NCBI GenBank assembly: GCA_903887275.1
Contig: CAISPD010000169.1
Coordinates: 1-32,595, forward strand
Direction: 5' to 3'
Origin: an uncultured Mucilaginibacter sp.
GTDB taxonomy: Bacteria > Bacteroidota > Bacteroidia > Sphingobacteriales > Sphingobacteriaceae
Length of the DNA: 32,595 bases
The notes below the pieces were generated by a model, which did not search any database, was not told where the DNA came from, and saw nothing but the letters and a program-made list of their open reading frames with translations. The translations under genes were made by a program, and so were the position numbers. Numbering within the stretch: the first letter of the stretch is position 1; each line of letters starts with the position of its first letter. Below are positions 1 to 7,925 of the stretch, piece by piece.

Positions 1-497
1 ATGTTCTTTTTTATAATATATCGCCACTTTTTGTACACGAAGTAAACATTTCTACGCTTCAGGGGGCATCAGCCGCTATTATGGCCATTGTAGTAGCCAC
101 GGCCACCCTGCTGCCCGATTATGAGGTGTATGTTTTTATCATCGGCCCGGTGAGGCTTAAATGGATCGTATTGTTTGTGATCCTGGTCGATTTCTTCGGC
201 ATTACCGGTTTTAATGCAGGCGGAGAATTATCGCACCTTGGCGGCGCTCTATTCGGCTTTCTCTATATTAAAGAATTACAGCGCGGCAACGACATGGTGG
301 CTTACTTCAATAAACTTTTCAAGAAACGGTCGAAACTGAAAGTTGCTGCCAAAAACCCAGCTAAACCTAGCAACAAATTACCCCGCCAGGAAGATATCGA
401 CCGTATCCTGGATAAGATCTCGCAATCAGGCTATGACAGCCTTAGCAAGCAGGAGAAAGAAATACTATTCAGAGCCAGCAAAGACAATGAGGGCTAA
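1..497 (+). CDS. Rhomboid family intramembrane serine protease, C-terminal part (5' truncated by window)
   Basis: The reading frame is open from base 3 and has no stop before 495-497, so the gene starts upstream of the window. Rhomboids cut transmembrane segments inside the membrane with a Ser-His dyad. The catalytic serine motif is visible as GASAAIMA at bases 63-86 (serine codon 69-71), followed by a hydrophobic helix. The histidine helix appears as SHLGGALFGFLY around bases 229-264. The residue after the serine is Ala rather than the more usual Gly of GxSG, as in many Bacteroidota members. After the membrane part come a basic linker and a short helical tail (EDIDRILDKISQSGYDSLS) of the kind often found at the C-terminus of Bacteroidota rhomboids (DUF6576-like). 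The stop overlaps the start of the next gene, suggesting coupled translation. The substrate is unknown. Confidence 0.88.
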   Translation, partial: VLFYNISPLFVHEVNISTLQGASAAIMAIVVATATLLPDYEVYVFIIGPVRLKWIVLFVILVDFFGITGFNAGGELSHLGGALFGFLYIKELQRGNDMVAYFNKLFKKRSKLKVAAKNPAKPSNKLPRQEDIDRILDKISQSGYDSLSKQEKEILFRASKDNEG

Positions 498-1596
498 AAA
501 AAAGCGTAGCTTTATTGACAGGTGTTTCCTTTGGGTCAACGTCCTGCTTTGTACCGGGCTCCTGTTAAGTTACCTGGCCCCTATTACCAACCCCGCGAAA
601 TTCTGGCCGATCGCCTTTTTCGGTTTGGCCTATCCTTTCCTGCTTTTGGGCAACCTATTAATGATCGTATGGTGGCTGCTGCGGAAATGGAAACTGGCTT
701 TATTATCTATTGTATGTATCCTGTTTGGCTGGAAAATACTCAACAAAAATATCGGACTTCGTTTTTCCGGTTCTGATAGTTACACTGCTCAGGCTGGTTT
801 GATTCGCATCATGACCTATAACGTTCACAATTTCAAACGCTATGGATCAAAGAACGACCTGTCGACCAAACAGGAGATCCTGCAGATCATCAGAGACGAA
901 AAACCTGATGTTATAGGCCTGCAGGAATTTTATACCCGCACCAAAGGGCAATATGATATGCTCGATTCCATCCAACGCATTGTGGGTAGCCGGTTTTATT
1001 ATTTTGAAAAGGTGCGAAGCAACCAGGATGAAGCGATAGGCATGGCGATATTCTCGCGTTTTCCGATTGTAGCGCATGGCCTGATCCAATTATCCGAGCA
1101 TTCGAGCGAAAACCAGTGTTTGTATGTGGATCTGAAAAAAGGAGATAAAGTTTTTCGGTTCTATAGTATTCACCTGCAATCTATCCGTTTCGACCCGGAC
1201 GATTATCGTTACCTGAATAACGTTGCCCAAACCAGCGATAAACCCGAAAAAGGATCAGCTTTGCGACTGGGCAGCAAGTTAAAGACCGCTTTTTTGAAAC
1301 GCAGTGAACAGGTAAACAAGATCAAAGCAAACGCCCAGCTTTGTAATTATCCTTATATTATTTCTGGCGATTTTAACGACACGCCCAGTTCCTATGCGGT
1401 CAATGAAATTAGTAAAGACCTGGTCAATGCCTTTGTTGAACAGGGCTCGGGCCTGGGCCGTACCTACAATGGCAGTTTCCCAAATTTCCAGATCGACTAT
1501 ATTATGACTACGAAGGATTTTACAGTCCGCAATTATAAGGTCATCACAAAAAAGCTTTCAGATCATTACCCGGTGAGAAGTGACGTGGTGTTTTGA
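487..1596 (+). CDS. Membrane-anchored endonuclease/exonuclease/phosphatase (EEP) family protein
   Basis: The protein has 369 residues. I chose the ATG at 487 because it overlaps the upstream stop and opens with a basic stretch followed by three hydrophobic helices (about residues 14-33, 39-65 and 69-84); the frame is open further upstream but only through the rhomboid gene. The EEP metal-dependent phosphodiesterase core follows. It has Asn112 in MTYNVHNF, Glu147 in IGLQEF, GDFND at 294-298, the Asp in IDY near 337, and the terminal SDHYP with Asp359-His360. These are the usual metal and catalytic residues of the fold. The catalytic domain is probably periplasmic, behind the helical bundle. 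Family members cut nucleic acids, phosphoinositides or sphingomyelin, and the sequence alone does not decide which substrate applies here. It sits in a unit with the rhomboid gene, an arrangement that may be conserved in related bacteria. Confidence 0.85.
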   Translation: MRAKKKRSFIDRCFLWVNVLLCTGLLLSYLAPITNPAKFWPIAFFGLAYPFLLLGNLLMIVWWLLRKWKLALLSIVCILFGWKILNKNIGLRFSGSDSYTAQAGLIRIMTYNVHNFKRYGSKNDLSTKQEILQIIRDEKPDVIGLQEFYTRTKGQYDMLDSIQRIVGSRFYYFEKVRSNQDEAIGMAIFSRFPIVAHGLIQLSEHSSENQCLYVDLKKGDKVFRFYSIHLQSIRFDPDDYRYLNNVAQTSDKPEKGSALRLGSKLKTAFLKRSEQVNKIKANAQLCNYPYIISGDFNDTPSSYAVNEISKDLVNAFVEQGSGLGRTYNGSFPNFQIDYIMTTKDFTVRNYKVITKKLSDHYPVRSDVVF

Positions 1597-1765
1597 TAAT
1601 CAAATTACAACATCATTGGTTGCTTATATCGAATGCCCTATTATGAAGTCATTAGCACTTTGGCATTCATTATTCAGCATTCGGAGACAGGTAGTTAAAT
1701 AGTTTGGATTTAGGGGAAATCTTTACTTAGAAAAGATAAAAAACTTCAGCGCGTTATTCCGCGCA

Positions 1766-1797
1766 TTTAGCATCCCTGCTAAAAAATCGTAAGTTTG
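1766..1797 (+). promoter_or_regulatory. Putative cysS promoter with overlapping palindromic operator
   Basis: TAAGTTTG at 1790-1797 matches the Bacteroidota -7 element TAnnTTTG and lies four bases before the cysS ATG. TTTA at 1766-1769 is a near match to the -33 TTTG with a 20-base spacer. An inverted repeat, TTTAGCA (1766-1772) and TGCTAAA (1777-1783) with a 4-base centre, covers the -33 element and half of the spacer. A smaller GC-rich inverted repeat, GCGCG/CGCGC, lies at 1749-1764. The position suggests a repressor site; this is inference. If the -7 is used, the transcript would be almost leaderless. The rest of 1597-1801 shows no gene. Confidence 0.5.
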
Positions 1798-1801
1798 GCA
1801 C

Positions 1802-3265
1802 ATGGAACAAAATTTGTTTGTTTATAATACGCTTTCCCGTAAAAAAGAACAATTTGAGCCTCTTTCAGCGCCTCATGTGGGCATGTATGTCTGCGGGCCC
1901 ACAGTTTACAGCGATGTTCACCTGGGCAACTGCCGCACGTTTATTTCATTCGACCTGGTTTTTCGTTACCTGACGCATATAGGTTATAAAGTACGCTATG
2001 TACGAAATGTTACCGATGCCGGCCACCTTGAAGGCGACGCCGGCGACGAGGGTGAAGACAAAATAGAAAAGAAAGCAAAGTTAGCACAATTGGAACCGAT
2101 GGAGATCGTACAGAAATACACTGTCGATTTTCATGATACAATGCAGGTATTCAATGTGCTGCCACCAAGCATAGAACCCACAGCAACGGGCCATATTATT
2201 GAGCAAATTGAGTTGGTGAAACAGATACTGGCGGCAGGTTTTGCCTATGAGGTTAATGGCTCCATTTATTTCGACGTTGAGCGTTATAATAAAACGCATG
2301 ATTACGGCATACTTAATCGACGAAATCTTGAGGATCTGATCAACAATACCCGCGATCTGGGCGGACAGGATGAAAAACTGGGCAAGTTGGATTTTGCCCT
2401 TTGGATAAAAGCAAAACCTGAACACCTGATGAAATGGCCATCGCCCTGGAGCCTCGGCTTTCCTGGCTGGCACCTGGAATGTTCGGCTATGAGCAATAAA
2501 TATCTGGGCAAGCAATTTGATATACATGGTGGTGGTATTGACCTTATGCCGACACATCATACCAACGAAATTGCCCAAAACATAGCTTCCTGCAATAAAA
2601 TACCGGCAAACTATTGGATACATACCAATATGCTGACCGTTAACGGGCAGAAAATGTCAAAATCATTAGGCAATAGCTTTCTTCCTCAACAGCTATTCAC
2701 TGGAAACCACTCGCTGCTGAATAAGGGTTATAGCCCGATGACGGTGCGCTTTTTTATGCTTCAGGCCCATTACCGTAGTACGCTCGATTTTAGCAATGAA
2801 GCGATGGAAGCATCGGAAAAAGGTTTTAAACGCTTAATGAATGCCCTCGCATTGCTTGACGGACTTAAAGCTTCCGCCACCAGCGAAGTTGAGGTTGCGA
2901 TATTGCGTCAACGTTGTTATGATGCTATGAACGACGATTTTAACAGCCCCGTTTTGATTGCTGAACTTTTTGAAGCGGCTCGTATCGTTAACTCCGTCAA
3001 AGATGGCAAACTGAAGATAGATGCTGAAAATCTGGCGATACTCGGCCAACTGATGCATGACTTTGTAGAAAATGTACTTGGTTTAAAAAACGAGCAGGCT
3101 GCTAATAACGATCTGCCTAAAGTATTGGACATGATCGTTAACCTGCGTAATGAAGCAAAATCCAATAAGGACTACGCTACTTCAGACAAGATCAGGAATG
3201 GACTTCAGGAGATTGGCTTTCAGCTGATGGATGGTAAAGAAGGCACCAACTGGAGTAAAATTTAA
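1802..3265 (+). CDS. cysS: Cysteinyl-tRNA synthetase
   Basis: This 487-residue cytoplasmic class I aminoacyl-tRNA synthetase charges tRNA-Cys with cysteine using ATP. It has the normal length for the family. The HIGH signature is present as HLGN at residues 40-43, within the typical [13 protein letters not shown] block whose Cys31 is a zinc ligand. The other zinc ligands are in the GWHLECSAM and HTNE blocks. KMSKS is at 284-288, followed by LGNS. The C-terminal helical anticodon-binding domain is complete, ending in the usual region that recognises tRNA-Cys. The gene stands alone: 205 bases separate it from the upstream gene, and the next gene starts 128 bases downstream. A palindrome in its promoter suggests specific regulation. 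Confidence 0.98.
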   Translation: MEQNLFVYNTLSRKKEQFEPLSAPHVGMYVCGPTVYSDVHLGNCRTFISFDLVFRYLTHIGYKVRYVRNVTDAGHLEGDAGDEGEDKIEKKAKLAQLEPMEIVQKYTVDFHDTMQVFNVLPPSIEPTATGHIIEQIELVKQILAAGFAYEVNGSIYFDVERYNKTHDYGILNRRNLEDLINNTRDLGGQDEKLGKLDFALWIKAKPEHLMKWPSPWSLGFPGWHLECSAMSNKYLGKQFDIHGGGIDLMPTHHTNEIAQNIASCNKIPANYWIHTNMLTVNGQKMSKSLGNSFLPQQLFTGNHSLLNKGYSPMTVRFFMLQAHYRSTLDFSNEAMEASEKGFKRLMNALALLDGLKASATSEVEVAILRQRCYDAMNDDFNSPVLIAELFEAARIVNSVKDGKLKIDAENLAILGQLMHDFVENVLGLKNEQAANNDLPKVLDMIVNLRNEAKSNKDYATSDKIRNGLQEIGFQLMDGKEGTNWSKI

Positions 3266-3393
3266 AATCCAAACAAAAAAAAGATATTTGTACTTTATAA
3301 CAGATAATTCCGTTAATTGTACGGGTTGAACCTAAAACAATTTAGGCTGATTTACTCAAATTGAATACCATAGCCCATAACCCAAATACCAGC

Positions 3394-4266
3394 ATGAGAC
3401 GAGTTGTTTTAGCGGTAGCTGCGCTTTTAAGTTTACATATTACCGCTTTTGCGCAAAACCCAAAAGTAGATGTAAGCAAAGTAATTGATGCCGAAAAAGC
3501 CTTTAACAGGCTGGTAGAACGTAAAGGCATTAAAGATGCTTTCCTGGCAGTTACCGACCCGGAAGGTATTGTGTTTAAACCACGGGTTATTAAGATAACC
3601 GATTTTTACAGTTCAATTGACAAGCAACCGGGTGCATTAAAGTGGGAGCCTAAATTTGCACGTATTTCGGCCAATGGCGACCTGGCATTTACCGCCGGAC
3701 CGTATACTTATCAAAACGATAAAACAAGCGAAGATGATAAGGTTTTCGGGCATTATGTTTCTGTATGGCACCTTGATGCTGCCGACAATAAGTTAAAACT
3801 GCTGATAGATCTTGGCATTCAACACCCTGAAGCTGAACAGGAAGAACTGATCGACTTCAAACAGCCGGATACTTCAAAACATACCGGCCCGTCAAAAGAT
3901 CCTTTTGCAGGCAAAGGCATAATTATGGCCACCGATAAAACCTTTAACGAGGAACTCACAAAGTCGGCTCTGGCTAGTTACAAAGAGTTTTTAAGTCCAG
4001 AAGGGCGCTATTATTTCCCTGGTTTTGAGCCGATAACAGGCCCCGACAAAATCATGAAATTTATCAATAATGAGGGAATAAGTATCACCGCCAGCACCCT
4101 GAACGTTGGCCGCTCAAGCAGTAACGACCTGGCTTACAGCTACGGCACTGCACGCATCAAAAAAGGTGATGTAGTAAGCGACTACAACTATGTCCGCATC
4201 TGGGAAATAGACGAAAATCATCGCTGGAATATTTTACTGGAAGTTTTTTCGGCTGTAGAACAGTAG
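3394..4266 (+). CDS. Secreted protein with two tandem SnoaL/DUF4440-like (NTF2-fold) domains
   Basis: The frame is open from a TTG at 3361, but the ATG at 3394 gives a clean signal peptide (MRRVVLAVAALLSLHITAFAQ) and is chosen, yielding 290 residues. After the signal peptide there are two similar halves. Each starts with a helix of the form D-x-x-F-N (DAEKAFNRLV, then DKTFNEELTK) and runs through a segment about an event or dose (EGIVFKPRV; EGRYYFPGFEP). Each ends in strands containing FTAGPYTY or YSYGTARI and a closing VSVWH or VRIWE strand. This is the NTF2-like cone fold of SnoaL/DUF4440 proteins, which may be enzymes or ligand-binding proteins. The function cannot be assigned. The gene stands alone and is convergent with the moxR gene. 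Confidence 0.75.
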   Translation: MRRVVLAVAALLSLHITAFAQNPKVDVSKVIDAEKAFNRLVERKGIKDAFLAVTDPEGIVFKPRVIKITDFYSSIDKQPGALKWEPKFARISANGDLAFTAGPYTYQNDKTSEDDKVFGHYVSVWHLDAADNKLKLLIDLGIQHPEAEQEELIDFKQPDTSKHTGPSKDPFAGKGIIMATDKTFNEELTKSALASYKEFLSPEGRYYFPGFEPITGPDKIMKFINNEGISITASTLNVGRSSSNDLAYSYGTARIKKGDVVSDYNYVRIWEIDENHRWNILLEVFSAVEQ

Positions 4267-4268
4267 GG

Positions 4269-4305
4269 AGTCAGAAAGTCGGGAAGTCCTCCAAAGTCTG
4301 AAAGT
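4269..4305. repeat. Short AGTC-containing degenerate repeat in a convergent intergenic gap
   Basis: AGTC occurs at 4269-4272, 4277-4280, 4285-4288 and 4295-4298, each in a context like AGTCxGAA, giving a period of 8 to 10 bases. It fills half of the 73-base gap between two convergent genes. It resembles the dispersed AGTC-rich spacer sequence I associate with Sphingobacteriaceae genomes. No clear hairpin terminator is visible in this gap. Confidence 0.45.
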
Positions 4306-4339
4306 TTTGATCAACATTACAACGTTTCAACAAATCACC

Positions 4340-5302
4340 TCACACCAACCGCTCAATAATAGCATCTGCCGAGAGCCCCTCTGCCTCGGCGTGGTAGCTG
4401 CGGATGATCCGGTGACGCAGCACTGGCTTGGCTATGGCTTTTACATCTTCAATGTCGGGTGAGTATTTGCCATTGATAACTGCATGGCATTTAGCGCCAA
4501 GTATTAAAAATTGCGAGGCACGCGGACCTGCGCCCCAGTTCAGTAGTCGCTTTATTTCCGGGCTGGCAGATTCGGCATGAGGGCGGGTTTTAGCAACGAG
4601 TTTGACAGCATATTCAAGCACATTATCAGCAACCGGAATATTACGCACCAATTGCTGAAAATAAATGATCTGCTCAGCGTTCAATACCTTTTTTACTTCA
4701 GGCACTACAGAGCTCGTTGTATTTTTTACGATCTGCAACTCTTCCTCAAAGCTTGGATAGTCGAGCGCCACGTTAAACATAAATCGGTCTAGCTGTGCTT
4801 CCGGCAACGGGTAGGTGCCCTCCTGTTCGATCGGGTTTTGTGTGGCAAGAACGAAGAAAGGTTTAGCTAGTGTATGCGTTACCCCTGCAACGGTCACTGC
4901 TTTTTCCTGCATGGCTTCCAGCAAGGCAGCCTGGGTTTTTGGCGGAGTACGGTTGATCTCGTCGGCAAGTATGATATTGGCAAAAACAGGACCTGCTATA
5001 AACTTAAAATTTCTGTCCTCCCCCAATATTTCTGAGCCGATAATATCTGAAGGCATCAGGTCTGGGGTAAATTGAATCCTGTTAAAATCAAGGTCAAGGA
5101 CGCGGGCAACAGTTTGCACCAGCAGGGTTTTGGCCAATCCGGGCACACCAACAAGCAAACAATGTCCATTGCTGAAAATAGAGATGAGTACCGACTTTAC
5201 TACTTCATCCTGTCCGACGATAACTTTTCCAATTTCTGAAGTGATTTGCCCGTAGGCCTCTTTCAGCGCATCGGCAGCTTCTACATCGGTTCGGTATGGC
5301 AT
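4340..5302 (-). CDS. MoxR family AAA+ ATPase
   Basis: The protein has 320 residues. The frame continues further upstream inside the preceding gene, but the ATG at 5302 (MPYRTDVEAADALKEAYGQI) fits the family N-terminus and lies four bases after the upstream stop. Walker A is GVPGLAKT at residues 52-59 and Walker B is ILADEI at 111-116 (Asp114, Glu115), followed by the typical NRTPPKTQAALLEAMQE. A sensor-1 ATQNP motif and the PLPEAQLDRF arginine-finger region also appear. MoxR ATPases act as hexameric chaperone-like remodellers, usually with DUF58/VWA proteins encoded next to them. Here no such partner follows: the gene is the last of its unit, and the upstream partner is a surA-like gene. The job is therefore uncertain; help with envelope protein maturation is an inference from the pairing. 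Confidence 0.93.
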   Translation of the reverse strand: MPYRTDVEAADALKEAYGQITSEIGKVIVGQDEVVKSVLISIFSNGHCLLVGVPGLAKTLLVQTVARVLDLDFNRIQFTPDLMPSDIIGSEILGEDRNFKFIAGPVFANIILADEINRTPPKTQAALLEAMQEKAVTVAGVTHTLAKPFFVLATQNPIEQEGTYPLPEAQLDRFMFNVALDYPSFEEELQIVKNTTSSVVPEVKKVLNAEQIIYFQQLVRNIPVADNVLEYAVKLVAKTRPHAESASPEIKRLLNWGAGPRASQFLILGAKCHAVINGKYSPDIEDVKAIAKPVLRHRIIRSYHAEAEGLSADAIIERLV

Positions 5303-5306
5303 AAGA

Positions 5307-6695
5307 TCAGGGCGTTTTGGTGGTTTGTACTTCTGTAGGTGTATTGGCCCAGCCTTTGATCTGCGGGCACACAACAAATTCCGGATCGATCTTGATGAAA
5401 GTCTCCTTCCTTCTTTTTTCAAACCACTCACTTATGGTCCGGTTGATCTTATTTTCCTGTGCTGCCTCTTTGATCTTGGGGTAATCTTGTTTCAGATTTG
5501 CCTTATGAGCATCCGTTTCCGATTTTAGGTACAAAATTTTATAGTCTTTTTTGCCGGTTTGTTCAACAAATAACTTTGGCGATGATATTCCACCAACCTT
5601 CATAGTATCAACAGTCAGCGCTACCATTGGATCCAATTTATCTGTCGGAATATAAGTTGAACGCGATTCAACATTATCGGCATTCAGCAACATACCACCA
5701 TTGTATTTGGTGTCTTTATTATCCGAATAAAAATTTGCGGCTACAGAAAAAGTAACATTCTTGTTTTTTGACAACAGCAAATAAACGCTGTCGGCTTTGA
5801 GCTTAGCTCTTTCGAGGCTGGCCTGGGTGATATTAGGTGTTACCAGAATATGGCGTACATGCACCTGTTCCCCACGGCGCTCTATCACCTGCAAAAAATG
5901 AAAACCAAATTCCGTTTCAAAAACCGGAGATATTTCACCTGCTTTCAACTTGAACGCCCAGGCTGCAAACTCCTTAACAAAAGTATTTCTATCAGCAAAC
6001 CCCAGGTCGCCACCATCTGATGCAGATCCGGTATCATTTGAATACAAGCGGGCCAGTGTACCAAAATCTTCGCCTTTCTTGATCCTCGCTAGTAACTCTT
6101 CGGCTTTTTCTTTGTAAATCTGTTTCTCGTCGTGGTCAAGTTTTGGCTGGAAAACAATTTCGCCCACCTCTACTTCTTTGTTAAAGGTCGGCAAACTGTC
6201 TTTGCCCAGCTTTTTAAAATAATTCTCTACATCCAGGGGCGTTACGCTCACCTTTTCGGTGATCTTGGCCCGCATACGCTGGGCAACCATGTTTTCTTTA
6301 ATATCGTCACGAATCTCATCTTTATACTGGATGATGGAACGACCCAAAAAACCCTCCAATTTTTCCTGACCTCCGGCACGTGATGTCATGGACCTCATCC
6401 TGCGATCAACTTCGTTATCAACTTCATCATCCTTTACCGTAACACTGTCTATTACCGCCTGCTGGGCCAATAATTTCTGTGTAATAAAGTTTTGTACGAT
6501 ATCACATTTATACGATTCATTAGGCGGCATACCAGAGGCCAGCGCATTAGCGTAACGCAATTCAACATCTGATTTAAGCACTATACTGCTACCTACTACA
6601 GCTACTATCTTATCAAGCGTGCGCGGTGTTTGTGCATTTACAAACGATACGCTTAAAACCAAACTCAATACAAGGGATATCCCGATTTTTCTCAT
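5307..6695 (-). CDS. SurA-like periplasmic peptidyl-prolyl isomerase / chaperone (PpiC family)
   Basis: The protein has 462 residues and begins with a signal peptide (MRKIGISLVLSLVLSVSFVNA). A SurA N-terminal helical domain follows (about residues 25-165, opening with DKIVAVVGSSIVLKSDVELR). A well-conserved parvulin domain comes next (about 170-270, with GEIVF, LARLYSNDTGSASDGGDLGF and FETEFGFHFLQV). A second, weaker parvulin-like region starts at VRHILV, and a C-terminal helix packs back on the N-domain. SurA proteins escort outer-membrane beta-barrel precursors through the periplasm. The length matches Bacteroidota members. It is the first gene of a leftward unit with the MoxR ATPase, separated by four bases. 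Confidence 0.92.
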   Translation of the reverse strand: MRKIGISLVLSLVLSVSFVNAQTPRTLDKIVAVVGSSIVLKSDVELRYANALASGMPPNESYKCDIVQNFITQKLLAQQAVIDSVTVKDDEVDNEVDRRMRSMTSRAGGQEKLEGFLGRSIIQYKDEIRDDIKENMVAQRMRAKITEKVSVTPLDVENYFKKLGKDSLPTFNKEVEVGEIVFQPKLDHDEKQIYKEKAEELLARIKKGEDFGTLARLYSNDTGSASDGGDLGFADRNTFVKEFAAWAFKLKAGEISPVFETEFGFHFLQVIERRGEQVHVRHILVTPNITQASLERAKLKADSVYLLLSKNKNVTFSVAANFYSDNKDTKYNGGMLLNADNVESRSTYIPTDKLDPMVALTVDTMKVGGISSPKLFVEQTGKKDYKILYLKSETDAHKANLKQDYPKIKEAAQENKINRTISEWFEKRRKETFIKIDPEFVVCPQIKGWANTPTEVQTTKTP

Positions 6696-6727
6696 CTACT
6701 TCTTTATGTACAAAACATGCAAAGGTG

Positions 6728-6735
6728 CAAATTTA
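6728..6735 (-). promoter_or_regulatory. Putative -7 promoter element for the surA-like gene
   Basis: On the minus strand the sequence reads TAAATTTG, an exact match to TAnnTTTG, 32 bases before the start codon at 6695. No good -33 TTTG is visible at the expected distance. The element overlaps the left arm of the inverted repeat that fills the centre of this divergent gap. Confidence 0.4.
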
Positions 6736-6778
6736 TAAGCACAATGTGCATGAATATTTTGTGCGAATATGCTTATAA
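6733..6778. promoter_or_regulatory. Inverted and direct repeats in the surA / unknown-gene divergent region
   Basis: Nine-base arms TTATAAGCA (6733-6741) and TGCTTATAA (6770-6778) are centred on the 116-base divergent gap, about equally far from both start codons. Between them lie a perfect small palindrome, GCACA-A-TGTGC (6739-6749), and a direct repeat of TGTGC plus GAATAT (6745-6757 and 6760-6770). Such a nested arrangement is typical of an operator serving both genes, but no regulator can be named. Confidence 0.4.
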
Positions 6779-6811
6779 TGGTGCTAACAATTAACTCTTT
6801 TTGGTTAAATT

Positions 6812-7324
6812 ATGTTAAAAGTGAAAGTGGAAGATAACAATGCCCTGCGTTTCATTCTCCAGGATGAAATTTATCTTCTTGATGAAGATAAGGCACAGTA
6901 TACTGCACCAACTACCGCAACGCTCACTATTGAAATGCCTGTGCTGGGCTTTAATTACCTGGGGTTGAACAAAAAAAACCTACTGATACTGACCAGTTAT
7001 CAGAATGACGAATTTATGCAGGGTGATCACCTGACGGCTCTTGAAAGCGTACTTACTGCGAGAGGACTAAACAGGGATGATGTGGCAATTGTTAATCTGG
7101 CTAAGCAATTTGAAAAAGGATATACTGCTTTAATAACTTATTTTGATTCAAAAACCGTCATTATCCTCGGCAAGGATGCATTACCCGATGCATTCGAACC
7201 TACGCGTTTTAATGCGGTTGAAGAAATTGGGGGTGTTAAGCTTTTACACACCTTTGCTTTTGAAGAAATGATGAATAATACTGTCAACAAAAAAGCTTTT
7301 TGGGAGCAGGTGAAAATATTGTAA
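6812..7324 (+). CDS. Conserved-looking protein of unknown function, possibly a distant HolD (DNA polymerase III psi)-like protein
   Basis: This 170-residue protein has no signal peptide or membrane helix. The N-terminal part starts with a helix containing RFILQDEIYLL. A Rossmann-like strand-helix-strand follows, with LLILTSYQNDEF, then a long helix (HLTALESVLTARGL), DDVAIVNLA and VIILG. The C-terminal part is a helix ending in NKKAFWEQVKIL. The order of these elements (LQ-rich N-terminus, LLI strand, helix ending before a D-x-V strand, terminal K/R-A-W/L-W-x-Q-x helix) resembles E. coli HolD, but this is pattern matching by eye and not a family assignment. It is followed by the pyrophosphatase gene after one base, so the two are probably co-transcribed; the latter cleans the nucleotide pool, which would suit a replication-linked role. 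Confidence 0.75.
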   Translation: MLKVKVEDNNALRFILQDEIYLLDEDKAQYTAPTTATLTIEMPVLGFNYLGLNKKNLLILTSYQNDEFMQGDHLTALESVLTARGLNRDDVAIVNLAKQFEKGYTALITYFDSKTVIILGKDALPDAFEPTRFNAVEEIGGVKLLHTFAFEEMMNNTVNKKAFWEQVKIL

Positions 7325-7325
7325 C

Positions 7326-7925
7326 ATGCCCTTACAACTCGTATTTGCCACAAATAACAAGCACAAAATAGAAGAGGTTGCCGCTAAACTTGGTAATAGC
7401 ATAGTGCTTCTGACATTGAATGATATTGGCTGTTATGATGATATTGACGAAACCGGTACAACGTTCGCCGAAAACGCTTCGATCAAAAGTCATTTTATTT
7501 TTGAAAAGTATCACCTCAACTGTTTTGGCGATGATAGCGGATTGGAAGTAGACGCGCTATATGGAGAACCCGGTGTTTTTTCGGCCCGATATGCTGGCCA
7601 GCACGGGAACCATAGTGCCAATATCGATAAGCTATTAATGAACCTTGCAGGACAGGAAAATCGCCGGGCTCGCTTCATTACCATCATTTCGCTGCTATGG
7701 AAGGGTACTGAATATCTTTTTGAGGGAACAGTATATGGTACCATTCGTACTGAGCGATCCGGCGAGGGTGGTTTCGGCTACGACCCTATATTTGAACCGG
7801 ATGGATTTGACAGAACTTTCGCTGAAATGAGCCTTGACGAAAAAAACCAACTAAGTCACCGGGCAAGGGCTGTTGAAAAACTAGTTGCCTTCCTGCAACA
7901 GCAAGCTATTGCTGAGGCTTTGTAA
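7326..7925 (+). CDS. rdgB: Non-canonical purine NTP pyrophosphatase (XTP/dITP diphosphatase, RdgB/HAM1 family)
   Basis: This 199-residue cytoplasmic enzyme hydrolyses dITP, XTP and ITP to the monophosphate and pyrophosphate, keeping deaminated purines out of DNA and RNA. The family motifs are all present: the N-terminal FATNNKHKIEE nucleotide-binding block, GDDSGLEVDALYGEPGVFSA with the catalytic Asp pair, the GFGYDPIF loop, and the C-terminal LSHRARA that contacts the base. The length is normal. The ATG is one base after the upstream stop, indicating translational coupling. Its last 20 bases overlap, tail to tail, the end of the leftward OstA-like gene, so no separate terminator exists between the two. 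Confidence 0.97.
   Translation: MPLQLVFATNNKHKIEEVAAKLGNSIVLLTLNDIGCYDDIDETGTTFAENASIKSHFIFEKYHLNCFGDDSGLEVDALYGEPGVFSARYAGQHGNHSANIDKLLMNLAGQENRRARFITIISLLWKGTEYLFEGTVYGTIRTERSGEGGFGYDPIFEPDGFDRTFAEMSLDEKNQLSHRARAVEKLVAFLQQQAIAEAL

Noticed and set aside
343..486. Upstream extension of the EEP-family gene through the rhomboid reading frame
   Set aside because: This stretch codes for the rhomboid tail in another frame; the ATG at 487 gives a proper membrane N-terminus and overlaps the upstream stop.
2081..2623. 180-codon minus-strand open frame inside cysS
   Set aside because: It lies wholly within a confidently identified essential gene, with no promoter, start context or recognisable protein features.
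6774..6779. TATAAT-like hexamer before the unknown gene at 6812
   Set aside because: Bacteroidota primary sigma factors use TAnnTTTG and not TATAAT, and there is no matching -35; it is more simply part of the inverted-repeat arm.
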